The notes: generated by a model not told the origin, from the sequence alone. DNA of 64,000 nucleotides from Flavobacterium ginsengisoli (GCF_029625315.1 NZ_CP121110.1:728501-792500), one strand, 5' to 3'. Shown: positions 17,830 through 30,002, counted from the first letter of the stretch. Made by a program: numbers and translations.

Positions 17830-19846
17830 CTATAATATTGGAATATTAATAATAACAATGCAGCCCGTTTCTCCGTTGTCTGCATTTCGTTCTAAAACCT
17901 GAAAACCAGCGTATGGATGATCTTTTTGCATTTTAGCTAATCTTTCGTCAGTAATTGTTGTAGAAAGAGAGGTATGATTTTCGTTTGTTTTTAATTTCCT
18001 TGAAGCTGTAAGTCCGATTCCGTTGTCTTTTATCGTGCAAATTAGATTTCTTTGTTGCGTCTGCTGTGAGAAATTAATTTGCAAGACACCTTTTTCTTCT
18101 TTTGGTTTTGGTTTTAATCCGTGTTCAACAGCATTTTCAATAAAAGGTTGAATCAAAAGTGGCGGAATAAGAATATCCTCTTCAACAGATTCATCGCAAA
18201 CAATCGCATATTCGAAACTATTATTAAGACGCAATTGTTGCAATTCGATGTAATTTTTTAAAGTGCCAATTTCTTCTTCTAAAGAAATAGTTTCCTTTCT
18301 CGATTGTTCTAGAATCTGGCGTGTGAGTTTGGCAAATTTATTCAAATAAGAAACCGCCGGAATCGTGTCTTTCTGCAAAATCATACTCTGAATATTTCCT
18401 AAAGCATTAAAAATGAAATGCGGATCCATTTGAGAACGCAATAATCTTCTTTCTAACGAAAGTCTGGTTGCAAGGTTTTCAATGGTTTCTTTTTCCATTA
18501 ATTGCGACTTCAATTCACTATTGGTTTGTTCTTGTTTTAAAATTTCTTCACGCTTTAAATAATAACGCGCCTGAAATAGTAAGATCGAAACATAAAAACA
18601 AGTCCAAGCAAAAGAACGCCAGCAATTCCGTAGCCTAAAAGTTTATTTTGTCGCTCCAATTCATTTTCCAACTCAAGCTGTTTTATACGTTCCATTTTTT
18701 TGGAAGACTCAAATCTGGCATCTGCATTTTGCAAAAGCTTCTGAGTAGTTTCATTATATTTTAACTGATTGTATTTTGTAAACAAGGTATCGTATGCATA
18801 ATACGCTTCAAAATCATGACGCTTTGCAGAAACTTCTTTTAAGCAATTGTAAAAAGTAGCTAATAAATAATTATCGGTGTAAGGTAGGCTAAGCTGGTAT
18901 TTTATGCCTTCAATAAAAAGCATTTCGGCTTTTACATAATTTCCTTTTTCGGTATAATAAAAACCTTGAAGGCCTATGGCGCTTCTGTAAATGATTTTAA
19001 TATTATATTTTTTGGCAATTGCAGTAGCTTTTTCAAGGTTGTCAAACAAGGCAGTTTCATTAATTGGTTTCGGACCTTTAGAATAAAGATCTGCCAGATT
19101 GATGTAAGCAATTCCGATATTGCTTTTGCTAATGATATCAAAAGATTCTTTTTCGGCCAGTACCACTGTAGTTTTTAAAAAATCCAAAGTCTTTTGCCAA
19201 TCTTTCTCTGTTCCAGATTCGAGTTTATCGGTCAAATAGCCTCCGTAAGCTAATCTTGCATACAGTTTACTTTCTGGATCTTTTGCTTTATAGGCATGTT
19301 CTAGAGCTTCTTGCGCATATTTATGCACCTTTTCTGGCGATGCCGGAGAAAATAGATAAGATATATCGGCCGCAATTTTAGCACATTGATCATGAGCATT
19401 TATTTTTGAGAAAAGTGTATACGAATGCAATAAATGGTCGATGGCCTGAGGTTTATCATCTATATAAGATTTTAAATTTCCCATTGCTAGAGAAGCAAAA
19501 GCTTTAACTCTTGTTTTGATGCTTTTTTGAGCTAAAATATAAGCAGTGTCTGCATAACGAGTAAATTCTTTTAAATGCAATAAACGCCTTTGCGTAAGCG
19601 CGAGATACGAATAACAAATAACTTCATCGTCAATATTCTTTTTTTCTTGGCTAAATTAAGAGCTTGTCGCTGAATTTTTTTACTGGCAGATGAATCAGAA
19701 AAACGTTTAGAATAACCGTAGGACGCGATTTTTTCTACAGCCGAAACTTGTGCATTTAAAGTGGTGAAGAAAAACAAAATTAGAAACGAGAATAACCATT
19801 TCGTTTTCGTGTTTTTTATCTGATTTAAAGTAGTTTTTTCGTGCAT
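17830..19846 (-). pseudogene. LytS-type sensor histidine kinase with TPR sensor region, two frameshifts
   Basis: Sensor kinase now split into three frames. The N-terminal part (from 19846) has a signal peptide ending LNAQ. The middle (19580-18555) carries an array of tetratricopeptide-like helices, a coiled coil (KKMERIKQLELENELERQNK) and one membrane segment (LLGYGIAGVLLLGLVFMF). The C-terminal part (to 17830) is a His_kinase domain (SQMDPHFIFNALGNIQSMI, with the phosphorylated His) and an ATPase domain (QPFIENAVEHGLKP, IKDNGIGL). An A7 run at 19639-19645 that should be A8, and AAA at 18574-18576 (plus strand) that should be AAAA, restore one frame. Repaired length is about 672 residues. Partner: the LytTR regulator directly downstream. 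Confidence 0.85.
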
Positions 19847-20093
19847 ATATTGTGGTAATTAAAGCCAAAATACAAATTGAAAATAGACTGACCAAAAAAA
19901 TCACCCAGCAAATTTGACAAGAAATTCCCTTGTAAAGTCTCTGTGTAGAAGTGGTTAAAGAGCGCTTTTTCTCGATACTAGCATAGAATTACCAAATAAA
20001 AATCTAAAGCATCCATTTGCCAATTTCAAATTGTGGCAAGTTGATCTTCGTAGTAATCTTGCTGTTATAAATTATTTTTAAAACTATAAAATT

Positions 20094-20540
20094 ATGAATA
20101 AGAATTTTTTTACATTATTAGTGGCAGCTTGCCTTTTTATATCATCATTAAGTTATGGGCAAGAAGACAGACGCATTAAAATAGAAATCGCTTTGAAAGA
20201 TGGTAACAAAACGACAAAAGCGATATTGCGATCTGCTACATTTTCTTTTACAAAATCTACTGTTAGTGGAACAGAATCGGAGGTAAAAAACAATTATTAC
20301 TTTTCTCTTGATTTTGAAAAACAAGATATTGCCTTGCTGGCAGTTTTAATGAAAAATAAAGCAGGAGTTGATGGTCAGATTACTATGACCGATATATTTG
20401 GAAAGCTTCCTACAAGAAAATTTGATTTTACAAAAGGAAGAGTAGATTCTTTAAGCGATCAATTAACTGCCGATTATACCAGTGCTTACATCTCACTTCT
20501 TTGTGATTCTCTGATTATTGATGGCGTTAAAATTGAGTAG
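20094..20540 (+). CDS. Exported protein of unknown function
   Basis: A 148-residue protein with a signal peptide ending SLSYGQ (residues 1-22). I do not recognise the mature part; a beta-rich composition and repeated phrases such as KSTVSGTESEVKNNYYFSLDFEK suggest a small periplasmic or surface fold. First gene of a three-gene operon: the next gene begins 4 nt after its stop. Confidence 0.7.
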   Translation: MNKNFFTLLVAACLFISSLSYGQEDRRIKIEIALKDGNKTTKAILRSATFSFTKSTVSGTESEVKNNYYFSLDFEKQDIALLAVLMKNKAGVDGQITMTDIFGKLPTRKFDFTKGRVDSLSDQLTADYTSAYISLLCDSLIIDGVKIE

Positions 20541-20544
20541 AGAA

Positions 20545-21000
20545 ATGATTGAATTGAAGAAATTCACAAAAGAAGGAAATCTATATGTCATGAAAAGACA
20601 ATACGGCTTTGGTCTAATTGTGGTACTCGCGATGATAGCTTTTACTGTTGGAGGCATTTATTATAAAAATAATGCAGTAATTGGCATTTTTGGAGTCTTG
20701 GCTGTTATATGTTTTATTGCGATTTGGCAGGAAGGATTTAGTATTGATCTGGACCAAAATGAATTTAGAATAAAAAACGGCTTGATTAATAAACCCGTTC
20801 TGATTCCGATTGCTAATTTTCTCAATTTTGAATTGGTCAAAGTGAAACATAATCTTATCACAACAAACGTTTCCTTAAATCTTTATTACAGAAAAGAAAA
20901 CAAGGAGAAATGCACTGGAATTGCCCAAGGTTTTACAACTAGATCGATGCAGAATTTGATGAATGAAATTAATGAAATTTTAGATGAACATTCGAGATAG
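20545..21000 (+). CDS. Membrane protein of unknown function (PH-like)
   Basis: A 151-residue protein with two hydrophobic helices near residues 22-60 (FGLIVVLAMIAFTVGG and IGIFGVLAVICFIAIW) followed by a basic beta-rich domain (EFRIKNGLINKPVLIPIANF), an arrangement like bacterial PH-domain membrane proteins. The ATG at 20545 is preferred because it follows a purine-rich stretch and begins just after the previous stop codon; a longer frame from a TTG at 20518 overlaps the upstream gene. Similar in layout to the following gene, so the two may be distant paralogues. Confidence 0.65.
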   Translation: MIELKKFTKEGNLYVMKRQYGFGLIVVLAMIAFTVGGIYYKNNAVIGIFGVLAVICFIAIWQEGFSIDLDQNEFRIKNGLINKPVLIPIANFLNFELVKVKHNLITTNVSLNLYYRKENKEKCTGIAQGFTTRSMQNLMNEINEILDEHSR

Positions 21001-21505
21001 ATATAACATCCAAGAAACGCTTCATTATTTTTCATTAAATCCGCAAAAAACATCAGTAACTCAATCCTGGTGGTTTTTGGCTGGAATAACGGCAGGAGTA
21101 ATAGCTTTATTATTGTTTTTTAATTATCTAGGAGAAGAAATGCGTTGGGTAATAGGTATATTTCTAGTATACTTTTTGATTCATTTTTTATATGATATTC
21201 AAATAGCCTCTAAAATTCAGTTTACGTTTGATGCTCGTAACAATATCGTTTACAAAACAAGTCCGTTAATTTCAAAAAAGAAAATAATGAATCTGGATGA
21301 AGCCATAATTTTTGTTCAATCAGAAAGGGGAAGCTGGTATTATGCTGTAGGAGCAAGGAAAAGTCAGTTTATTAAGAATTATAGAATTAGTGAAGGATTT
21401 ACTTCGGGAAGAAAAAGTGATGAAAGACAAGAGGCCTATGAGAATTTAATTTTAACTAAAATACGGGCGCTTTTAGAAAATGCAAATTCAAATATTAATA
21501 ATTAA
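20984..21505 (+). CDS. Membrane protein of unknown function (PH-like), paralogue of upstream gene
   Basis: A 173-residue protein with two hydrophobic helices (WWFLAGITAGVIALLLFF and WVIGIFLVYFLIHFLYD), then a soluble beta-rich domain with the phrase FTFDARNNIVYKTSPLISKK. It overlaps the upstream gene by 17 nt, indicating translational coupling, and is closed by a strong terminator. Same two-helix-plus-domain plan as 20545-21000. I do not recognise a function. Confidence 0.65.
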   Translation: MNIRDRYNIQETLHYFSLNPQKTSVTQSWWFLAGITAGVIALLLFFNYLGEEMRWVIGIFLVYFLIHFLYDIQIASKIQFTFDARNNIVYKTSPLISKKKIMNLDEAIIFVQSERGSWYYAVGARKSQFIKNYRISEGFTSGRKSDERQEAYENLILTKIRALLENANSNINN

Positions 21506-21546
21506 TTCTGTACTAAAAATACAGTTATAAAAATTTAAGAATACAA

Positions 21547-21579
21547 CGAATCAATTCTTATTGAATTGATTCGTTTTTT
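21547..21579 (+). terminator. Rho-independent terminator after the three-gene operon
   Basis: Perfect 11-bp stem (CGAATCAATTC / GAATTGATTCG) with a 5-nt loop followed by six T residues. Confidence 0.92.
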
Positions 21580-21768
21580 GTTTTATAAAAAAGTATAGCA
21601 GTATTGAAAGCTAGAAAGATAGTGTATGATTTTGACGATTTGACAGTAAAATGGGACATCGATATTGAAATAAACAAAATCAGTATTCCATATTTCTAAA
21701 TTGTTAAAAGACCCTTTTTGCTAGTTTAAAAAGATGAAATCTTGAAGAATTTAAATTAAATTTGCTTC

Positions 21769-22146
21769 GTGCGAAAACAAATTGTCTACATATTCATTTT
21801 TCTAATAGCTTCAAACAGCAGTTTTGTACAGCAGTTTTACAAACTGCCAATCCTGATAGAACATTTTCAGGAGCATCAAAAGCTGCAAGGCGTAAGCTTT
21901 ATAGATTTCTTGTCTATGCATTATTGGGGAGAAGATCTAGAAGACAATGACGGAGATAGAGACATGCGACTTCCTTTTAAAACAATTAGCACTAGCTCGG
22001 TTCACTTTGTTTTTATTTTAGAAGACAAAGACTTGCTTCCGGTTCCTTTCAATCCAGAATTACCACAATTAAAAATTCCAACTTACAGATCAGATCTTTT
22101 TTCAGATCCAAATCTGCTTTCTTTATTTAGACCTCCAATCGCATAA
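21769..22146 (+). CDS. Small exported protein preceding the RND efflux operon
   Basis: A 125-residue protein starting at GTG 21769 (RKQIVYIFIFLIASNSSFVQQ), with a hydrophobic N-terminal segment, a central MHYWGEDLEDND acidic motif that includes histidine, and a conserved end SLFRPPIA. Proteins of this layout regularly precede CzcA-type operons in Bacteroidota, and the His/Asp-rich stretch could bind metal; that is inference. A -7-type box TAAATTTG (21757-21764) lies 4 nt before the GTG, so the transcript may be leaderless. Confidence 0.65.
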   Translation: MRKQIVYIFIFLIASNSSFVQQFYKLPILIEHFQEHQKLQGVSFIDFLSMHYWGEDLEDNDGDRDMRLPFKTISTSSVHFVFILEDKDLLPVPFNPELPQLKIPTYRSDLFSDPNLLSLFRPPIA

Positions 22147-22226
22147 TTAATTTTTAAATTTTTTATTGAAGTGGCTGAGACGTATCGTTTTCAGTCGCTC
22201 ATTTATTATTTTTTAATTAATAAAAT

Positions 22227-25200
22227 ATGCTTAATAAAGTAATTCAGTTCTCAGTTAAGAACAAACTGGCAATTGGAATCTTTACACTGCTGTGGATTAT
22301 CTACGGTGTGTATGAAGTTACCCAATTACCAATTGATGCTGTGCCAGACATCACTAATAATCAGGTGCAAATTATCACAACAGCCCCTTCGCTTGGCGCC
22401 GAAGATGTGGAAAGGTTAATTACTTTCCCAATCGAACAAGCGATAAGTAATATTCCAAATATAAAAGAAAGCAGAAGTATTTCTCGTTTCGGACTTTCTC
22501 TTGTAAGTGTCGTTTTTGACGACGATGCAGATGTATATTGGGCGCGTCAGCAAATTGCCGAAAGATTGCAACAGGTAGAAATTGATCGAAACGCCAATTC
22601 GCCTGAAATGGCACCTGTAACAACTGGTTTGGGAGAAATCTATCAATATGTTTTAAAACCAAAACCAGGTTACGAAGAAAAATATTCTCTAGAAGATTTA
22701 AGAACAATTCAAGACTGGACAATCAGAAGACAGCTTTTGGGAACGCAAGGAATTGCCGATGTTTCTACTTTTGGAGGAAAATTAAAACAGTATGAAATTG
22801 CGGTAAATCCTGCTAGATTAAAAGCCCAAAATTTAACGATTAGTGAAGTTTTTACGGCTTTGAATACTAGTAACGAAAACACTGGAGGAGCTTATATTGA
22901 GAAAGGTCCAACAGTTTCTTATATTAGAAGTACAGGTTTAGCCAAAAGCATTAAAGACATTGAAAACATTGTTGTTAAAAGTACGCAAGGAGGCCTTCCT
23001 ATTTTAGTTAAAGATGTTGCCGATGTCAAGATTTCTTCTGCGATTCGTTACGGTGCTTTAACGACGGACGAATATGGAGAATCAGTTGGTGGAATTGTAA
23101 TGATGCTGAAAGGTGAAAACGCCAATAATGTTATCGTCAATGTAAAAGACAAAATTGCTCAAATCGAGAAAATTCTTCCTGAAGGTTTAAAAATCGAACC
23201 TTTCTTAGACAGAACAAAAATGGTAGATAACGCCATTGGAACAGTAGAAAAAAACTTAATTGAAGGAGCTTTAATCGTTGTTCTAATTCTGGTTTTATTT
23301 TTAGGAAATCTTAGAGCAGGTTTTATTGTAGCTTCAGTAATTCCGTTAGCGATGCTTTTTGCCATTATTATGATGAATACTTTTGGCGTAAGCGGAAACT
23401 TAATGAGTCTTGGAGCATTAGACTTCGGATTAATTGTAGATGGAGCTGTAATTATTGTAGAAGCTATTCTGCATCATCTTCACAGTTCTAAAAAATATCA
23501 AGTAGTCGATACTATTTCGCAAGAAGAAATGGATAAAGAAGTGACAGGCTCTGCTGCGCGTATGATGAACGCGGCGGTGTTTGGACAAATTATCATTTTG
23601 ATTGTGTATTTACCAATTCTTTCTCTTCAAGGAATAGAAGGTAAAATGTTTAAACCAATGGCGCAAACTGTTGCATTTGCCATTTTAGGAGCTTTCATTT
23701 TGTCATTGACTTATGTGCCAATGGTGAGCGCTTTATTCTTAAGTAAAAAAATCAGCCATAAAAAGAATCTTTCTGATCGTATAATGGGGAAACTAGAAAA
23801 TGCTTACGAAGGTTGGCTGACGAAAGCTTTAGGAATTAGAAAATCGATTGTTATTGCGAGCATTTATACTTTTTGGAATCGCTGTTGTTTTATTCGGAAG
23901 AATGGGAGGAGAGTTTATTCCGCAATTAGAAGAAGGAGATTTTGCTGTTGAAACTCGATTATTGTTAGGAACAAATCTTTCTACGACGACCAAAACTATT
24001 GAGAAAATTTCAGCCGAATTAAAGAAAGAATATCCAGAAGTGCAACAAGTAGTTTCAAGAATTGGAAGCGCAGAAATTCCAACCGATCCAATGCCAATTG
24101 AAGGTGGAGATATGATTATTGTTTTAAAGGATAAATCAGAATGGACAAGCGCTTCTTCGTTTCCCGAATTAGCCGATAAAATGACTAAAACAGTAAAAAG
24201 AATTGCCCCTGGAGTTACAACAGGATTTCAATTTCCTGTTCAAATGCGTTTTAACGAATTGATGACGGGAGCGAAACAAGATTTGGTTTGTAAAATTTAC
24301 GGAGAAGATCTTCAAAAGCTTTCTGAATACGCTGAAAAATTAGGAGCAATTAGTAAAACAGTTGAAGGCGCAGCCGATTTGTATGTAGAGAAAGTTACAG
24401 GAATGCCACAAATCGTAATTGATTACAATTGGGCAGAAATGGCGAAATACGGTTTACGCGTGGCTGATGTGAATGCAACGATTAATGCCGCATTCGCAGG
24501 AGCTGTTGCTGGAAGTATTTACGAAGGCGAAAAACGTTTCGATATGGTCGTTCGAGTAGAAGACAATGGAAGAAAAGGAATTGAAGATGTTAGAAATCTT
24601 TTGATTGCAACGCCATCGGGAATGCAAATTCCGCTTTACCAAGTGGCTAGTGTCGAAGAAGTTGAAGGCCCAAATCAGATTCAGCGTGAAAATGCTAAAA
24701 GAAGAATCATCGTTGGATTTAATGTTCGCGGAAGAGATGTTCAATCTATTGTAGAAGAATTGCGACAAAAAGTAAATCAGCAAATCAAATTTGATCCTGG
24801 TTATTATATTACTTATGGAGGAGCTTTTGAAAACCTTCAGCAAGCAAAAGCAAGATTAGGCGTTGCTGTTCCTGCGGCTTTATTAATGATTTTTGCCTTA
24901 TTATATTTTGCTTTTAGATCATTTAAAGAAGGAATTATCATTTTTACGGCAATTCCATTATCAGCCATCGGCGGTGTATTTGCATTGGTAATGCGCGACA
25001 TGCCTTTTAGTATTTCTGCCGGAGTTGGATTTATTGCGCTGTTCGGAGTCGCCGTTTTAAACGGAATTGTTTTAATATCCGAATTCAACCGAATTCAGAA
25101 ACAAGGAGAAATTACAGATCCTTTCCAAATTATTTTATTAGGAACTAAAAACAGGTTGCGTCCAGTTTTAATGACAGCAGCTGTTGCTTCTCTCGGATTT

Positions 25201-25371
25201 CTTCCGATGGCATTGAGTAACGGAGCAGGAGCAGAAGTGCGGCGTCCATTAGCAACTGTAGTGATCGGCGGATTGGTAACCGCAACACTTTTAACGCTTT
25301 TTGTACTTCCTGCCATTTATTTAATGACGTATCACGCTAAAGTTTTCACTAAAAAAAGAAAAAGCATATGA
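22227..25371 (+). pseudogene. CzcA-type heavy-metal efflux RND transporter, frameshifted
   Basis: Inner-membrane proton/metal antiporter of the HME-RND family. The first frame (22227-23951) covers TM1, the first periplasmic half and TM2-6. TM4 carries the family motif DFGLIVDGAVIIVE with Asp399, Asp405 and Glu412, the charged set of divalent-cation pumps (Zn, Co, Cd, Ni), not the CusA copper type. The second half runs in another frame to 25371 (FGIAVVLFGRMGGEFIPQLEEGDFAVET onward). The break at about 23857-23863 is explained by one inserted base (GCGGC read as GCGAGC). Repaired length is about 1,048 residues. The stop overlaps the ATG of the TolC-family gene by 4 nt. Confidence 0.88.
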
Positions 25372-26603
25372 ATAATCTAACCATTTTATTGAGTATTCTT
25401 TTTATTGGTAACATGGCAAAAGCGCAAGAGTTGCCAATTTCGCTTGACGAATCTATTTCTATTGCGATTCAAAATAATCGAATAGTTAAATCGGCTAAAT
25501 TAAACGAGCAGTCTAAAAGTTATTTGCAGAAAACGGCTTATAATATTCCGCAAACGCAAATAGATGCCGATTACGGACAATTTAATAGCTCGCAGAATGA
25601 TACACGTTTTGGAATTAGCCAGACTTTTGCTTTTCCGACTGTTTATAGCAATCAGAAAAAAGCTTTAAAAGCCGATTTCAATAAAGCAAAAGCAGAAGTG
25701 CAATTGACTTCGCAAGAAATAAAAACTCGTGTTAGAAATATTTACTACGATTATTTGTGGCTCAACAGCAAAAAAGAACTTTTAGTTTACGCTGATTCAA
25801 TCTACAGGATTATGGAGAAAAAATCAGATTTAAGGTTTAAAGCTGGAGAAGCAAATGTTTTAGAAAAAAGCGCTTCACAATCTGCAAGACAATTCTACAG
25901 CAATCAATTGGTAATGGTCAACCGTGATATTGAAATTGCTTTGAATTCGTTCAATGCTATTCTTCAAGATAAAGTGGAGCATACTCCAAAAAAGATGAAT
26001 TTAAAAGCGGTTTTAAATCGTTCGTCTATCGAAAATTTAAAAGCAGAAAATCTTCCAGCAGTTCAGCGTTCACAGTTTGAATCGGAATCGGCTAAGTATA
26101 GATGGAAAACGGAAGGCGCTAAATTACTTCCTGAAATTACTTTAGGATATAACAATCTAAGCATTATCGGAAGTCAAACTAATGCTTCAGGTCAAGAAGT
26201 TTATTATGGTAGCGGACAAAGATTTAATTATGTTAATGCAGGTCTTTCGATTCCAATATTTTTCACTAGTCAATCAGAACGAAAAAGAGTCGCAAAAGCA
26301 GAATACGAAAGCTTTGTTGAACTTTCTGAAGCAACTAAAATCGAAGTGAAAACGAATATTGAAAATGCAGATCGCGAGCTAAAAAAGTTCCAAGAAAGTT
26401 TACAATACTATGAAACTGATGGATTAAAAAATGCTCAAACCATTATAGAAGCGTCAAGCAGTCAATTGCAAAATGGAGATATCGATTACTTGCAATGGGT
26501 TTTGGTGGTTAATCAAGCTATCACAATCAAAAGTGAATATTTAGACGCGCTTAATGCTTACAATAAAGCAGTTGTTACACTGCAAAATCTTAATAACATT
26601 TAA
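25368..26603 (+). CDS. TolC-family outer-membrane efflux protein
   Basis: Outer-membrane channel component of the efflux operon, 411 residues with a signal peptide ending MAKAQ (residues 1-20) and two homologous coiled-coil halves typical of the OEP family (for example SLDESISIAIQNN at the start of the first half and VNAGLSIPIFFTSQSERKR in the second). Translationally coupled to the RND gene (4-nt overlap), with the membrane-fusion gene 3 nt downstream. Gene order RND-OMF-MFP on the plus strand. Confidence 0.9.
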   Translation: MNNLTILLSILFIGNMAKAQELPISLDESISIAIQNNRIVKSAKLNEQSKSYLQKTAYNIPQTQIDADYGQFNSSQNDTRFGISQTFAFPTVYSNQKKALKADFNKAKAEVQLTSQEIKTRVRNIYYDYLWLNSKKELLVYADSIYRIMEKKSDLRFKAGEANVLEKSASQSARQFYSNQLVMVNRDIEIALNSFNAILQDKVEHTPKKMNLKAVLNRSSIENLKAENLPAVQRSQFESESAKYRWKTEGAKLLPEITLGYNNLSIIGSQTNASGQEVYYGSGQRFNYVNAGLSIPIFFTSQSERKRVAKAEYESFVELSEATKIEVKTNIENADRELKKFQESLQYYETDGLKNAQTIIEASSSQLQNGDIDYLQWVLVVNQAITIKSEYLDALNAYNKAVVTLQNLNNI

Positions 26604-26605
26604 AA

Positions 26606-27737
26606 ATGAAAAAATATATTGCGAGCGTTCATAGGCGCTATATTTCTTATTTCTTGTGGAAATAAGAAAAATGAAGAAACCAAAAGTGCTGAAACTAAAA
26701 GCATTGATATTATTAAATTAAGTCCTGAACAAGTTAAAAATGCAGGATTAGAAAGCGGTAATCCAACGGTGAAGAATGTAAAAGAGATTTTACAGCTTCA
26801 AGGTACAGTAACAGTTCCGCCAAAAAGCGTAATAAGTATTAGTATTCCGTTGGGAGGTTATGTAAAAAGCACTAATCTTATTGCCGGAATGAACGTTCAG
26901 AAAGGTCAGGTTTTGGCTGTTTTAGAAGATATGCAGTTTATAGAATTGCAACAAAATTATCTAATGGCGAAAGAGAAATTCGAATTGGCCCAAAACGAAC
27001 ACAAAAGGCAAAAAGAGTTAAATGCAAATAAAGCGGCGAGTGATAAAGTTTTAGAACAGATTACAACTGAAATGAGAACGCAACGCATTACAATGTCTTC
27101 TTTAGAGCAAAAATTAAATCTATTAGGAATTAATGCTAAAACGCTGAATGTTGGAAATATTAGCAAAACGATTCGAGTTGTTTCTCCAATTAATGGTCTG
27201 GTTTCTAAAGTAAATGTCAACATTGGAAAATATGTAAATCCGACAGATATGCTTTTTGAATTAATTGATAAAAAAGATATTGTTCTAACTTTAAACGCGT
27301 TCGAAAAAGACGTGACTTCGCTTTCAATTGGTCAGACTGTAATGGCTTATACCAATGCTTCTGATGCTAAAAAGTATGCGGCTAAAATCGCTTTTATCAA
27401 TCAAAGCTTAAATGGAGATCGAGCGACAGAAATTATCTGTAATGTAAACGCTTATAATCCTGCACTTTTACCTGGTTTGTTTGTAAACGCCGAAGTTGAA
27501 ATTGAAAATAAGAAAGCGTTAACTGTTCCAGAAGATGCAGTAGTACGTTGGCAAGGAAAATTTTATGTGTTTACAGCTATTGGAAATAACCAGTTTCAAA
27601 TGAATGAAGTTAAATCTGGAGTCAAAAATGAGGGCTTTACTCAAATTACTTCTGATGCGATTTCTGACTCTTCAAAAGTGGTTGTCAAAAATGCATATAC
27701 TTTATTGATGTCTGCCATGAATAATGACGAACAATAA
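26606..27737 (+). pseudogene. RND efflux periplasmic adaptor (HlyD/CusB-type), N-terminal frameshift
   Basis: Membrane-fusion lipoprotein linking RND pump and TolC channel. The ATG at 26606 gives MKKYIA, then one inserted A near 26624 (GCGGCG read as GCGAGCG) breaks the frame; the lipoprotein signal FIGAIFLISCGNKK and everything after it lie in another frame to 27737. The repaired start therefore reads MKKYIAAFIGAIFLISC with a lipobox cysteine. The body shows a barrel-sandwich lipoyl domain (GGYVKSTNLIAGMNVQKGQVLAVLED), a helical hairpin (residues ~110-165), a second lipoyl half (SPINGLVSKVNVNIGKYV) and a membrane-proximal beta domain. About 377 residues when repaired. Confidence 0.87.
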
Positions 27738-27772
27738 TGTTTATTTTCTGATTACAATTTAGAGTTAAACAA

Positions 27773-27806
27773 GAAAACCCAGTAAATTTAGTTTTACTGG
27801 GTTTTC
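27773..27806 (+). terminator. Rho-independent terminator after the first RND operon
   Basis: Perfect 14-bp stem (GAAAACCCAGTAAA / TTTACTGGGTTTTC) with a 6-nt loop, 36 nt beyond the adaptor gene. The rest of the gap up to 28061 (about 255 nt) is AT-rich; I see no gene or further structure in it. Confidence 0.9.
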
Positions 27807-28061
27807 AATTTTAACCGCAATATTATTCCAATTTCATTCCGCAAGAATAGCTTATTGATAAAATTAGAATTTGAACGTTTGATTGTTTGACTATATTTTT
27901 TTCGATAAAAAGCAGGTGTTCCTACAGGACACATTTCACAACAATATCATGATTTTTCACCGACCAAATATTCCTAACAGAATGTAATTTATTACTTTAG
28001 ATAAAATGATTCAAATAGTTTTAAATTAATTATTCATAACTCGCAATTCACAATTCACAAT

Positions 28062-30002
28062 TTAATCCTTAACCCCTTTTATCCAATCTTTAAATCGGTT
28101 TACCTGTTCTGAAATAAAAGATTCATGTTCTTCTTTATCTTCTTCAATTGGCGGCAAAACATGCTCAAAGTAAGTTCCTCTTAAAACTTTATGCAGAATA
28201 CTTTCGCCTAAAAATGCTTTTCCGTCATTGAGCGTTCTTACTGCTTTTAGCAAATGACGAATATCATACTGAAGCGGATTAATATCGGGAACCTGTTTGT
28301 TTAAATTCAATAACTTATAAACCGCAATTCTAGCCGTTCTAATCGAACTTTCCATTGTGAAAACTACATCATTATTTGTTTCAACAAATTGTCCAATTAA
28401 ACCAAGATTTTTGCGACCTTCAGGTACAACTCTAGGACGATCGCCTTTTGCTCGAGGCATAAACATAGAAGTAATGTAGGGCATAAAAGCACTTCGTAAA
28501 ATTGTATTTTCAATTACATTGTCAAGTTTGTCGATTATTCCGAGATGAAAGCTTAATTCGGCTAAAATTTCGTCTCCTGTACATTCGGGCATTACTTTCT
28601 TAATATAATTTCCTGGTTTGTCCATAAACAATGAATAAACCCAAATTACCAAAATATCATCTGGCTGATCTGGAAAGTGGGGCTGTCTGTTACAAGTAAA
28701 ACTCATTAGCCAATTAGAATCGGTAATCGTGATAATTCCGCCAGTCACTGTTTTTCCTGAGTATGGATCGTTTACCGAGTATTCTTTTAGTTTCTCTACA
28801 AAAGCAGAAGGTCGGCAAGTTAAAGTAACAGATTCCCAAGATGATTTTTCGATATTACTGCAGAACTTTTCAGGCTTGCCAAAAATAGGAGATTTTGTCG
28901 CAAGATTTTTCCACAACATCCATCCTGGACTTTTACCGCTTGTGGAGTTGTCGATACCAATAATTGGCGCTGTTTTATTGTCTCCATAAAAAGTATCTTC
29001 GGTCATAGAACCTGTTGTTACAATAACAAAATCATCCTTTCCGATAGGAGATCTTGATTCTTTTCCTTCATGCTCAGTAATAATTCCTTCAACAATTTTA
29101 CCTTCAGTATTACTTTGAATAATTAGATCTTTTATAAGCGTATGAAATTTAATATTTACGCCTTTTTCTTCAAGAAATTTTCGAAGCGGAGTAATAAAAG
29201 TATCGTATTGATTGTATTTCGGAAAGACTAATGAAGAGAGATCATTTAGTCCGTCAATGGCGTGGAGAAAACGATGCATATAAAGTTTAAGTTCTAATAA
29301 ACTATGCCAGTTTTCAAAAGCAAACATAGTTCTCCAAAATGTCCAAAAATTGCTTTCTAGAAACGTTGCGCTAAAATAATCTTCAATAGTAAGATCATCT
29401 AATTCGTCTTTTCTTTTAAGAAGTAATTTTACAATAGCAAGCTGATCTTTTTTGTTTAAACCAAATTTGCTAAAGTCTTTAATTTCGCCATTTTTATGAA
29501 TTAAACGCGCTTTAGAATAATTAGAATCATTGTCATTGATTAATCGATATTCATCTAAAACGGTATATGGAGGCGGCATTTCTAGAGCGGGAATATCTTG
29601 GAAAATATCCCAAAGATTTTCATAAGTCATATCCATTTCGCGTCCTCCACGAATAATATATCCATCTTTCGGATTTCCTGCGCCGTCCAAAGAACCGCCG
29701 TCAATATGAAGTTGTTCTAAAAAAGTGATGTTTTTTGCTGGAATTCGGCCATCTCTTATAAAATAATAGGCCGCGGCCATTCCTGCAATTCCGCTTCCTA
29801 CAATATAGATTTTACTGTTTTCGTGCGATTTGAGTGGAATTCCAATATTACGTTGGTAATTTCCAATTTGATCTGAAAACGGCATTGATTTTTCTGGGGT
29901 GTTTAATTGGGTTTCTGTACTCGAATCTGGTTCATGATTTACATTTCCGTAGGTCGTAGAATTGTTTAGAACTTTTTCAAATTTTGACGTAATATTCTTC
30001 AT
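28062..30002 (-). CDS. ohyA: Oleate hydratase (FAD-dependent)
   Basis: Fatty-acid double-bond hydratase of the myosin-cross-reactive-antigen family, converting oleic acid to 10-hydroxystearic acid with FAD as a structural cofactor. Visible motifs are the FAD-binding loop [17 protein letters not shown] (about residues 65-81), the family loop GGSLDGAG, and the catalytic-region motif [12 protein letters not shown] with its conserved glutamate near residue 121. Length (646 residues) fits the Bacteroidota subfamily. I chose the ATG at 30002; a TTG two codons upstream (30008) would only add two residues. Monocistronic as far as visible. Role: detoxification of unsaturated fatty acids. Confidence 0.93.
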   Translation of the reverse strand: MKNITSKFEKVLNNSTTYGNVNHEPDSSTETQLNTPEKSMPFSDQIGNYQRNIGIPLKSHENSKIYIVGSGIAGMAAAYYFIRDGRIPAKNITFLEQLHIDGGSLDGAGNPKDGYIIRGGREMDMTYENLWDIFQDIPALEMPPPYTVLDEYRLINDNDSNYSKARLIHKNGEIKDFSKFGLNKKDQLAIVKLLLKRKDELDDLTIEDYFSATFLESNFWTFWRTMFAFENWHSLLELKLYMHRFLHAIDGLNDLSSLVFPKYNQYDTFITPLRKFLEEKGVNIKFHTLIKDLIIQSNTEGKIVEGIITEHEGKESRSPIGKDDFVIVTTGSMTEDTFYGDNKTAPIIGIDNSTSGKSPGWMLWKNLATKSPIFGKPEKFCSNIEKSSWESVTLTCRPSAFVEKLKEYSVNDPYSGKTVTGGIITITDSNWLMSFTCNRQPHFPDQPDDILVIWVYSLFMDKPGNYIKKVMPECTGDEILAELSFHLGIIDKLDNVIENTILRSAFMPYITSMFMPRAKGDRPRVVPEGRKNLGLIGQFVETNNDVVFTMESSIRTARIAVYKLLNLNKQVPDINPLQYDIRHLLKAVRTLNDGKAFLGESILHKVLRGTYFEHVLPPIEEDKEEHESFISEQVNRFKDWIKGVKD